This document shows positions 1-13,400 of a DNA stretch of 64,000 nt, piece by piece. The DNA comes from Chenopodium formosanum. Taxonomy: Eukaryota > Streptophyta > Magnoliopsida > Caryophyllales > Amaranthaceae. The first letter of the stretch is position 1. Every line of letters starts with the position of its first letter. A program made the position numbers and the translations under genes. The notes below the pieces were generated by a model, which saw only the letters and a list, made by a program, of their open reading frames with translations, was not told the origin of the DNA and did no database searches. The stretch is from assembly GCA_024500155.1 (NCBI GenBank), contig CM044879.1, positions 5,161,501 through 5,225,500 on the forward strand. The letters run 5' to 3'.

Positions 1-1403
1 CTTCAACTGCAGACCTTTTAATTGTTCGGAAAATCTTTGCAGCACCTGTTTAGTCTCTCCAAGTGCTGCTTCCATAGCGCGAAATCTTTTTTCTGCTTCA
101 TCTGCTGTGATTTGCAGCTGTTTTATTGTTTCTGACAGTGGAGAATTGTCTTCGCCTTCCTTTGTAAATTGCCCACTTTTGTAATCTGGTGTGCTTTGAG
201 CACTCAACCAGGTTTGTTCCACATTCATTGTATCATCATTATACTCTTCAGTCTTATTAGACTTAAGCAGCTGTAAAATATCCGGATCATTCCATGGTCC
301 TTTATCGCTTAACATACATCCACCGTGATCAGAACACAAGCATTCTCCACCAAGGAAACTTGGCAAGTTACTTGGATCGATAGCTTCAACGAGTTTACTT
401 CTGAAGTTAGTCCCTAAAACCTGCACATATTCTTTTATTAGTCCTGATGCATTGAAAACATGTTTCAGAACCTTTTTTTATTTTTTTTGAACAATAATTT
501 AAATTCCTGTAAAGTTAGCATCATTTTGCTTCTGTACCTATTTGAAAAGAACAATTGTTTAAGGACCAAATAAATGAGCACCTGTATCTTTGCAGCAGTA
601 TGTGCATCAAGAAAAGTCTTCAGGGCCTTCCAAAGAGCGCGAAAACCAGACCCTGCATTAACAATGTAAAGGCTGTTCAGAGTATCAGGGTAGTAATTGC
701 TGTCAATCTTTTGAAACTCCAAGAACAGATATCTTGCTTGTTTGGAGAAGCTTGAGATTCCAATCCCCTTCACATCTAGAATAGCCGTGGTTGAACCAAT
801 TCGCTTCCCTGCGGCAACTGTACAAGCAGGGTACCTCAATCGCGCTGTTTTTTCCTGCTCGTACACATGATGCTTCACCAGCCTATCAAGAGTTGTTCTC
901 TGAAGAAGTCCCTCAAGGTCTAACATTCCCATCCTCTCAATATACACTGGCCTCCCACTTCTATCTACGCCATGATAACCATGAGGATAAAACTTTTGTA
1001 CCTCTTTATATTCCTCAAACTTAAACTCTTTAGCAATCGCGTCTACCCCAAACTCTTCCCTCCATTTTAGATGATTGAGAAATGATTCTTTGGCTTTCAA
1101 GATATCATAGTCTTTTGTGTGCAGAAACCTCAATAGAGTATGATAATCATATGGAATCCTATCTGCTAAAACCTGCCTGTCCTGCTCTTGAAGCAGTTCT
1201 TCGCGTAACTTTTGAACAGCTTGATCATCATTAGGATCATGGACATCCTCAATCTCATCACCTTTGTTCCTCCAAACTTTTTTGCCTAAACTTTGTAACA
1301 CCTTAAAAGATGATGACATTTTTCTTGGATTACAAGTACAACAACAAGACTCACGGATCGCGCTCTTAGAATATCTGAACAATTTCTTAACCATAAGTAA
1401 CAT
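1..1403 (-). CDS. SEC14-like phosphatidylinositol/phosphatidylcholine transfer protein (SFH type), 3' end outside window
   Basis: Two coding exons are visible: 582-1403 (274 codons, phase 0, ending K-I-Q before a GTGCTC donor) and 1-420 (140 codons, open to the window edge). The first holds a CRAL-TRIO N-terminal helix region (about residues 60-115, LRFLHTKDYDILKAKESF) and most of the lipid-binding CRAL-TRIO domain (about 130-274, with YPDTLNSLYIVNAGSGFR). The second continues with LPSFLGGECLCSDHGGC and KGPWNDPDIL, a signature of plant SFH proteins, then a predicted coiled coil. The family exchanges phosphatidylinositol and phosphatidylcholine between membranes and stimulates phosphoinositide synthesis. 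A Cys cluster (C20, C21, C22, C24) near the N-terminus could be lipidated; this is inference. The start is the first ATG at 1403; M4 (1394) is an alternative. Whether a nodulin-like tail follows cannot be seen. Confidence 0.88.
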
Positions 1404-3762
<2,359 letters not shown>

Positions 3763-6401
3763 CTAATGTAGCTTGTTTACAACACTACATTGCTTCCTAA
3801 TCTCACCCTTAGAGCCAGTAAGTGGGTTATTCTCAGACAAAATGGTTAGGGCCCTTGAAAACTCCTTAAAGAAGTAGTCTTGGTTTTTAGCCATTTTAAC
3901 CACATATGGTCTAGTCCTCTTGTCTGTGGCTAGTTGATGGTCCACAATGAGTAAACCCTTGCTGTCCAATATGTTCCGGTAGTAGTTGTTGTCGAAAATC
4001 ATAGGGGTACCACGGTCATTTCTCACATATTGGACCGCCTTCGGGTCTGGGATCGGGTCATAACACTTCTTTAGCATGTGGGGTACGTGGTCCGGGTTCA
4101 AGTTTGGGTCGACTTCCGGGTACAGCCTGTGGACCAGCTTTGTACAATGGGTTCTGCCCACACTATGAGCTCCTGTTGAAGGTTACATAATTATTAACTA
4201 CCAACTTCAGTTAGTTTGCTAATTATTTTGGTTAAGGTTCACTATCTAAGCATTAATTATTTTTATTAGGGTTGTGGCCCTTGTGGGTCCATAATTACAC
4301 CATAATTATCCAAAAGAAAGTACTTAATCAATGGTTGTGATTAAGAAGTTAATTAATCAAAGTAATTAGTAGTTTTATATATATTCATTAGACAAATTTG
4401 GTAAATAGATTGAAATCTTGGAAGAGAAGGTCAAAAATAAACTTTGTTGGATGTCACTTACAAGACTCAAAAGTAAAGTTTGAGTGGAATATATATTCAA
4501 AAGTAAATTAAAACTTGAGTAGATCAAAGAAGAATATTAAATTGAATTGCTTGAACACTTTGTGATGGTATCTTTATTTGGAGAATTGAAAATGAGATGA
4601 TGAGATTCATGTGATAAACCCCACATATATAGTTACTTTGCTTTGTCTATATGCATATTGAAAACTACTTGTGTTTCAAAATTATTGAGATTATTTGAAA
4701 TACTTTGTATATGTTAATTAAAGAATATCGACAAACGTAATTGAGACTTAAATATCTACGTACAAGATTACTCAAAATTTTAATGTTTTAACAACCAACT
4801 AAACTATAACGTAATTGACACTTTTATATGTGTTCCATTATTATTATAGTAATCCGTGTATGACATAATATATGATCATAAAATTATTTCATGTATGTCA
4901 GAACGATTGTATGTATAAGCATATATTAAGATGTATGTACGTTAGTAAGGACAAGCATGTAAACAAGAAATGATGAATAAATAAAGTTACCTAGCAAAGC
5001 AACAACTCCCTTGGAGTCAATTCCAATGGACTTAAACCTATCAAGCACCATACTCATACTCTCATTGTGGTCTGGGAGATATTGCTCCAATATCTCTGCT
5101 CTGCTCCTTCTTCCATCCCTCCTTCCTGTTTTCAAAGGAATGTGGGGTCCTCCTAACTGGAAAAGAAAAGAAAAACAATTTTAACATTGATTTTTACCTG
5201 TTAGACTTAGACACGCATATTACGAGTTTAAAAAAAGGTAATTACCTGAACAATGCCGTCTCTAGCAGATAAAACAAGAATATCAGCACAAGAAACAACA
5301 CCGGGACACTCTCTTTCAATAGCCTCCTTGATGGTGTCAAGGTACCTAAAGTTTCTTAACCCAAAGCTCCTATCCATCTCCTTCTCTGACATCATCCTCC
5401 TTGTTGAGTCCAGCAGCAATGATGCATCACATGACTAACATACATACATACATACATAGCCTAATTAATAAATTTAATTATCTTAAACTCATAAAGCATT
5501 TATAATTGTTTAAAGATAGATTATCTTAGATTCTCTCAAGTGCACTTTAAAGCTCAAAAAATAATTAAATTAGTAAAATTCCAATTATTTCTTTTTTGAC
5601 TTGTTACATGCTAATACTTCACTTCATCTTACGCTCTTTTTAACCATTATGACCAAATTCTAACATAAATATGGATGCTTTAATATTTAACTAATATTTC
5701 ATAAATTCAACTTCATGCCTTTTTTTTTTTTTTTTTTGCAAAGAAAGTTTTCAATACTTTGGTTTCAGATCAATTTAATGTATGCTCAAACTGTCAAAAT
5801 TTATGCAAAATGCATGGCAACATATGATAAATGGAACAAATTTGAGCTATTCACACTATAGCATTAGCTCTAGTTTAAATTTCTCTCACTAGCTTCTGTT
5901 CAAGTTCAGATCAGGTCATCAAATCAAGCTAGAGATCACCAACTCTACACAAAACTACTCCAAATATCAAGTACGACAACTAAGCTAACTGACATCCGCA
6001 TACATTGTTCAAGTCCAAGTTATATACTTATATATATACTCTTATACACATACATCACTAGTTAAGTCATACATATAACATTTTTACATACTACAATACG
6101 TGAATAGTGTGAAAGTCAAAGTGTTTCAAATAAAAAAACCGAGGAAGTATGAGTTAGTTACCTCAACAGCACAGTCATGGAAGATGTTCCTAAGCCAAGA
6201 AAAAGCAGTATTTTTATGGCGTTTGTAAAGAAGCTTGACTTGTTCTTTGATGATATCTTCAGCTTGAGGACAAGTGTCCTTGTAGTAATTCATAACAAGT
6301 CCAACAACTTTTTCTTCCTCATTATTTTCTGCAAATGCTACTGAGAAAGATAACACCACAACTATGAACATAAACAACAAAGTTTTGAATCCCATTTTCA
6401 C
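3763..6401 (-). CDS. PER21: Class III secretory peroxidase, peroxidase 21 type
   Basis: Four exons, 6162-6401, 5246-5434, 4991-5156 and 3763-4172 (240, 189, 166 and 410 bp), sum to 1005 bp, 334 aa. The 4-exon pattern is the classic one for plant class III peroxidases. Residues 1-24 form a signal peptide. The distal haem site is WLRNIFHDC with R71 and H75; SCDASLLLDS and VVSCADILVLSARDG follow, and the proximal haem ligand is H201 in LLGAHSVGRTHC, split by intron 3. Family members oxidise phenolics with H2O2 in the wall or apoplast. The WLRN variant in place of the usual LRLH, and the C-terminal NPLTGSKGEIRKQC, match what I recall of Arabidopsis peroxidase 21. Expected Cys pairs appear present and no break is seen. 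Substrate is unknown. Confidence 0.93.
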
Positions 6402-6456
6402 TCTCTCTTGTTTTTTTGGTTTTTTTGCCCCACTTTTCTGAGTTCTTTGTCACTCC

Positions 6457-6464
6457 TTAAATAA
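6457..6464 (-). promoter_or_regulatory. Possible TATA-like box of the peroxidase gene
   Basis: On the minus strand the sequence TTATTTAA lies about 55-60 bases before the start codon at 6401, followed by a C/T-rich leader. Position and composition fit a TATA box with a very short 5' leader, but the transcription start is not known. Confidence 0.35.
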
Positions 6465-6606
6465 TGGAACTTGAGTAGTACTACGTGACTATGTGAGTAA
6501 GTGATAAGATATTGTACTAGTGGCCACTTGGCATTTTTTGTATGCGTTGATTAACACGAGTGCAAGATTACTTCGTAATCCTTCTGATCCATTTTGATAA
6601 ATGCTA

Positions 6607-6697
6607 CTCACTCTGTCCCTAAATTACATTCCTCTTTCTCTCTATTATGTGAGGAATTAATGCTAGAAAGAGGAATGTAATTTAGAGACGTAGGGAG
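6607..6697. mobile_element. Short Stowaway-type MITE upstream of the peroxidase
   Basis: A 91-bp near-perfect hairpin. The left arm begins CTCACTCTGTCCCTAAATTA and the right arm, reversed, begins CTCCCTACGTCTCTAAATTA. It is flanked by TA at 6605-6606 and 6698-6699, as expected for Tc1/mariner-related Stowaway insertions. The inner stem (ACATTCCTCTTTC) is the same as in the larger element at 49674-50041. It sits about 200 bp upstream of the peroxidase start codon. Confidence 0.85.
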
Positions 6698-7992
6698 TAT
6701 TTCTTAATATGGTCATATCAATGTATGCAACTATAAATTTATTCTTTATCTTTATAAATATAATTCATGTTTGAGAGATATTTATGAGCAAAGTTCATAT
6801 TAGAAAATACGTGTATTAATAGAAGATGGAATGAACTATGTTAATAATGGTAACAATGTATACTTAACAAATATTTTTACTCTATTGAAAGCATATCCAT
6901 GAGACCATGACTCCATCCTTAAATTATAAAAATATAATTAAGTAAATAATATGGTAATTTGTCCTTTAGAAAATTAATTTGCTTTTAGCCTATATTTCAT
7001 CACTTTCTTGCAGTTACCATCAGCTTTGGATCCCACCTTACTAACTTTGAAATTTCTTGTAATTATGCATTTAATTTATATAATTATTATAATGTTGCTT
7101 GTTTTGGGAGTTATGGATTGAAGGACAGATGGGTGGATGACTGGATGCATTCATATGAAATTTATACAAGTAATAAGTTAGACCTAGTGAATTGTGAACA
7201 ATTGTTATTAAAAACAAGTGGTATGATAATAATTTGTACTTTAAACAAGTACCTAGAAATGCAGTATATAATTTTGTTTACAAGTAGGCCTAACATACAT
7301 TTTTTTTTTTTTTTTTTATCATTTTCAAAAAAAAAAACTAATCAGACATGAATACCATAAACTTTGGCATGTTACTAAATATAGCCATTGATAAATGCTG
7401 ACAATAACAGAATGCAACCAAATATAATGAGAAATTCAATGCTATAGTGTATACTGTATAGTCCATTATTCTAATAGTCATAGTGAATAGGGAGATCGTT
7501 ATCCCTAGTGAATTAGTGATTCTTTTCCTTTAGTTTATTGTTCAGTTGACTAGAGCTTGCAAAATTGATCCAACCCAAACAAATATCTAATTGAATTATC
7601 TGATTTTTAACCTGAGCCTATATCAACACAACCCAACCTAACTCTATATTGGCCACGCCTCGACTGAAACCAAACTGAATAATTCTCCTCTAATGACTTG
7701 AATCGAAATCACATCCAAACGACTTGTGTCCACCTTCATGTTTGGACCATTTCATTACCTGCTTTTCCTTCTCAGTATTCAGAAAATGAGCTCAAATTTC
7801 AAACATTTGATATGCACCTAAACCCAAGGCCAAATCTCTCCCTTGAACTTGTTTGTTCTACCTTGTTAAGAAGTTCTACTATTGATACAGAATTCTGGAG
7901 CACAAGCACATAAATTGTCTATAACCTATCAAATCCAACAAAATATTACCTGAGCTTGAGCTCGACTATGAAATACTAAGCTACAAACAAAA

Positions 7993-8023
<31 letters not shown>

Positions 8024-8150
8024 AAAAAAAAAGACGACTGACATTGCAAATATTGTAACCCGGTTAGCAAGTTGGTAGTACAGCAGACTCAGATTTGCGT
8101 TTGACAATTCCAAAATGGTACACCAACGAGGCAACGAAGTCTGAATATCT
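6698..8150. other. Intergenic DNA between peroxidase and TYW gene
   Basis: AT-rich with no supported gene. A T run followed closely by an A run lies at about 7301-7337, and long A tracts broken by single C residues at about 7988-8031. The part next to 8150 should include the 3' untranslated region of the TYW gene. Confidence 0.55.
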
Positions 8151-10408
8151 TCATTTTAGAATTTGTTCACATCTTACATCGGCAACAAGATGACGGATAC
8201 GAGGGGCATACCACTTCACTCTCTCCAAATGCACCACCGACACATTCCAACAGTGACCTATAAGCCATGTACGAAGTCATTACAGTTTGGCAAGTCGGAG
8301 GCTTAAAAAAATATTTCAACCTTTTATGGTGCAGCAATTAATTTGAGAGTTTAAGTAGCATAAAGAAGGGAAAAGAAGAAACAAGTTCATCACAAGAATA
8401 CAAGATACCTTCAGATTTAGCAATTTCAGAGATAGAGTCCATGACATGTAGAGTCCACTGACTCTCCTCCGAGTCCTTCACATTCCCATGTATGTGAAGT
8501 GTGCCACCCTCACACCTACCATCCAAACCCAAGTCAATCATGTATTAGGATTATGTAAATAGCATCGACGAATTTCAAAGCTGGACATATATAGAAGTAC
8601 TATCTACTTCTGTGATTACTTAGTAGCTACCCCCTCTATCCCTACGCAACAGAATACAAATCATTCTTTGTTTTAGACCATCCCAAATGCTAGCAAAACT
8701 TTCTTATATAGGAAGTTAATGTTTTAACTATCTCAAATTACCTCTAGGGCTTGTTTGGTACATGGGGTAATGGTGGCAGCTTTATGGCATATCTAATTTT
8801 ATAAGATAAGTTCCATCTCAATACCCATGGTAAAGCAATATTAAACCCCAAATGTCTGTAGTAGTGTTGAAACTTTATGAAGAAAAGAGATGCTTGGGAC
8901 TTGCTAGTGAGCAGGCATTCACTAAATCACTAGCATAGGAATTTCTAGCAAGAAACATTATACTCACTACCATAATTGTCATCTTACCGCCTAGGCACCT
9001 ACAGATGGACTAATAATGATAATTGATATCCACACCCTAAACCCCAAAAAAATAAAAAAATAAAAAAATAAAAAAAAATAAAGTCCAAGGAATGACATAC
9101 AATGGAATGGGGAAGTTGTAAAACTTATAAATTGAGTTGGATTACAACGAAGTGTTTCTAACTCTATTCCTTTAAAATGAGCCCCACTAAGATGTTGCCT
9201 ATTGTTTAGGCCTTTTAGCTAGGGTCGAAATCAGGTTTTACTTCTACTAAAAAATGAGCATAGAAGCTAAGTGAGATGTCAAAATGCTTGAATTGAGCAA
9301 CAAGGTGAGATAAGATAATCATATTCTCTTGTGATGCTGAATGATTAGTGATGCGCATGCTGAGTCCAAAAATTAAATGAAAAGTCAACCAGAGAAATTA
9401 CCTTAATGCCCTTACAGCAGTAAACCAACTGCCCTCGCTGAACGGTAGGAGACCAAGACAGACACGATTAGCAACTCCCTGTAAAATTGGAATGATGAAT
9501 AATCAATCAACATCAGCAACAGCTTCAACAAAAGAAATTACTTATAAAGTTTCAATTGCCGCAAATGGATCCTTAATAATGAGCAAAATCAGCAAATCAC
9601 ACAGCCCCAATATCCCTATTTGCTATCAAAATTTAGCATGCAGCTACCCTGAAAAGCTATCGGCATCAGAATGCACCATCAGGGAACAAGCATAACCAGA
9701 CTAGAATCATAAGATAGATCATGAAAGGGTTCATAAACACTAACGCAACTTATGAAAACCAATACTAGTAGATGTAGATCATCAAAGGGCTCATAAACAC
9801 TAACATATTAAGTGAAAATTTATAATAGCAGATATATAAATTACAAAAAAAAAAATCAAACAAAGAAATTGGGCAGTTTCAATTGCCGCAAATGGATCCT
9901 TAATAATGAGCAAAATCAGCAAATCACACAGCCCCAATATCCCTATTTGCTATCAAAATTTAGCATGCAGCTACCCTGAAAAGCTATCGGCATCAGAATG
10001 CACCATCAGGGAACAAGCATAACCAGACTAGAATCATAAGATAGATCATGAAAGGGTTCATAACACTAACGCAACTTATGAAAACCAATACTAGTAGATG
10101 TAGATCATCAAAGGGCTCATAAACACTAACATATTAAGTGAAAATTTATAATAGTAGATATATAAATTACAAAAAAAAAATTCAAACAAAGAAATTGGGC
10201 TATACTTTAGGAGCTGTGAGACGATTATCTCCTTCGAGTACGATGCAACGATCAGAAACCAAATTGGCTTGAAGATTATGATGAAGAGCCTCAACAGCAT
10301 GGGGATTCCACTCGCAGGCATAAACCAATGTAGCATTACCTCTGATCAACCAAGAGTAGGAAATTATTTAGTATCAATGTATTATAATTTAAAGGTAAAG
10401 CACAATTA

Positions 10409-10455
<47 letters not shown>

Positions 10456-13400
10456 AAGTAAAAAGACAAAGCACAAAAATCACTCTTCAAAGAGTAAGAA
10501 TTCAATGCTAAAACCAGGACCAACTTGTATCAGTTGTATGCCCCTCTTGAAAGATCTGGTTCTAAGCCATATACGACAGAAAAAGATTGCTACTGATTTT
10601 CTGATAGTCTAATTTATAGAACATTTCTCACATTTGAAATTTTCCCACTGCAAGATGTCATGAATCATAACCCCCCCCCCCCCCCCCCACCATTCTCTTT
10701 CACTAAACTAGGCCCAACAAGGAAGGTAATTGGGAAGTTCCTAATAATTCTATTAAGGAGAAGTATAACGTAGCGAGTTAGCTAACTAAAGGAAAGAAAA
10801 TATCAGAGATTGTCATTAAAAGAGGTGGGGACTAGAGAGGCAATTCATTCAGAAAGTTTGTTTGCATTTTTGCCTTTTGGGACTTGGGAGTGATCCCAGG
10901 TCCCAGGGCACTTGAATTACTAGGTAGATGTAATTAAAACCCACTAAAAAAAATTTAATCTTACCTCTCAGTCTTCACTGATTAGCAAATTTCCAGTTTA
11001 TTACACATATCATTCTTTTTCAGTACCACTCTTCTCATTACTAACACAAAATTGTAAGTCTGTCAATTAAGACCAACCCTACAATCTCATGACATAAAAT
11101 AATGATTTGTCAAAGAAATTGTGTACTACCTCATGACATAAAATATAGTGTCAAAGAAATTGTGTGCATACACACTTGCAGACCACAGGGAACTAGGGGA
11201 GCACAGAACTGATTCAAGCATATTTCAAAAAAGGTTTTATCCTATTACAAATTTACAATACAGATCAATAGCTACAATCTCAGAAAAAATCACATAAAAG
11301 AAGACATTTTGCATACATGTGTCAAGTTAGGAAATCCAAGAATACCTTACAAGAAAAGGCAATGTAAAATATCCAATTCCCGCAAATAGATCCACAATAA
11401 CTTCGCCTCTACAATCCATACGTGCCATGCGAAGTTTCTCTGAAAGATTTCCCCAGGAGAACATGCATTTTGTGGTATCAAAACAATATGCTATACCATT
11501 TTCGCGATGTTCAACCCAACCATTATCTCCAATGAGGATCTCTAGACGACTGTCCCGTGTTCCAGTTGAAGCAACACGACCCTGTAACAAAATGTTGAGC
11601 ATTGACTTACAGCAGGAAACTTGTAACAGGAGATATAACATTACCACAGTGGTACAGCAATACAGTACTGCAGTGGCATTATAAAACAGTTTGTCGTGTG
11701 ACCAATGGCAGATTCTAATTACAATTTGTCTAATCAAATTTTTGTATCAGGAAACTCTTGGCAGCTTTAATGTAAACAAAACTCGTGGTTATAAATTACA
11801 GTGTACCTGGCGAGCAAGACGACGAGCACCAAGAGTTTGAGCAACAGCAGACCAAAGCTCACTACCTATTGTGTCCCATGCAGGATCTCTGAAGGAAGTG
11901 ATAGGAAGGACAACAATGTCACCAAGCCGCTCCCACCTACAGAAAAGGTAAACCTAATTTCAGTTATGATCATGCAAACAAAGACATGACAACATATATA
12001 GTTATGTTAATCCAAGAACTATCCTTGATGAACTATTACCAATATAGCTGCCAAGAAAAATATTTCTCTGAAATACGGAAGCTTACCAAAAAAAAAAAAA
12101 AAAAAACACACACACACAAAAAGCTGAAGAGAAACCTGGTTGGTAGCTGCTCCAACAGCCCTTCAGATAGGGCTTTCTGCTTCAGTAGCAAAGCCACAGC
12201 TTCCTTCATTGCTTCCAAGGGAGATATAGAGGCTTTCTTCATTGCAACTACCTCATCAACGTGCTTAGTGGCACCACAAGCCACTAGAAAATCCAAGGCA
12301 GAAGCACAGGAATCAAGAATATTCTTTGACATATTAAGGTCACCCAGTCCTTCAGCTATCCCTCTTTTTTGGGATAGCTCATCAGAGAATATAGTGCTAA
12401 ACTTTACAGTAACAGGGAAATATATGCAAGATCCATCTTCATGGGAATACACCTTTCGACCAAGGTCTAGCCAACCAAATTTCTTAAGTACGTCCTTTCT
12501 CAATTTAGCATACCTTTTTTGCAGTTTCAGAACCCAATACGAAGTCTTAGTTGCGTGTCCAACATCACTACAAGGTGCTTTGTTCACATTCAAGTTAGTA
12601 CCCAAATCAGATGATTGTACACATCCATTATGAAGTGAACCAAAATCATTGTTTGTTCTCTCAATGGAATCTTCATACCGGGTTGTGCTCTGTTTCTCTT
12701 TAGACAAAGAAGACACAGTAGCATCATTGAAATTTAACAACGATAGCAAGTTGACCATTGATGGCTCACTGAATTTCGTACCGAATGCATAACAGGATGC
12801 TCCACCACCTATCATAATCAGATCATCATTGACAACGTTGGCAGTATTTCGAACAAACAATTGCTTGCCTATTGAATTCAAGATCACCTGCTTCCATGAC
12901 AAAGACTTTAGGTCAAGCAAGGACAACTCTTCGCAATGCTGTCTGACAGGACAACCCCCAACAATTCCCAAATAATCTTTATACACAAACATTGAGTGCG
13001 AAAACCTTGGATAAGGACCTTTTCCAGCTGTTTTTACTTTTGCCCATTGACTATCATGGATATCAAAACTATAAAGGTCCCCCAATGCTCTCTCACCATT
13101 GTATCCACCAAACAGAAACAATTTATTGCCATAAGCAACCAATGAATGTGAATGCCGAGCACAGGGCAATTCTCCACTTGCTTGTACCTCCTTCCATTCC
13201 AATGTGTTCACATCCAACACAACTAAGGAAGAATACAATGTGTTGTTATTAAGTCCACCGAATATGTAAATATTTGAACCTACAACAGCAGCTGCATGAC
13301 GATGCCTGCACAAAAATTTACATCATTAGCTAATCTGTCAAATGCAAAATGTCTTTTAAAAGCAAAATCTACTAGAGCACTATCAGTAGTTGGTATCATC

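Noticed and set aside
7118..7351. 77-codon ORF on the plus strand
   Set aside because: It ends in a poly-T derived Phe run, has no recognisable motif and lies in AT-rich intergenic DNA.
12036..12135. Extension of the long Kelch ORF to 12036
   Set aside because: The ORF runs past the donor at 12134-12135 (AG|GTTTCT); the next exon beginning G-TGG-GAG at 11936 restores the conserved LP-x-R-WERLGDIV sequence, so the extension is intron.
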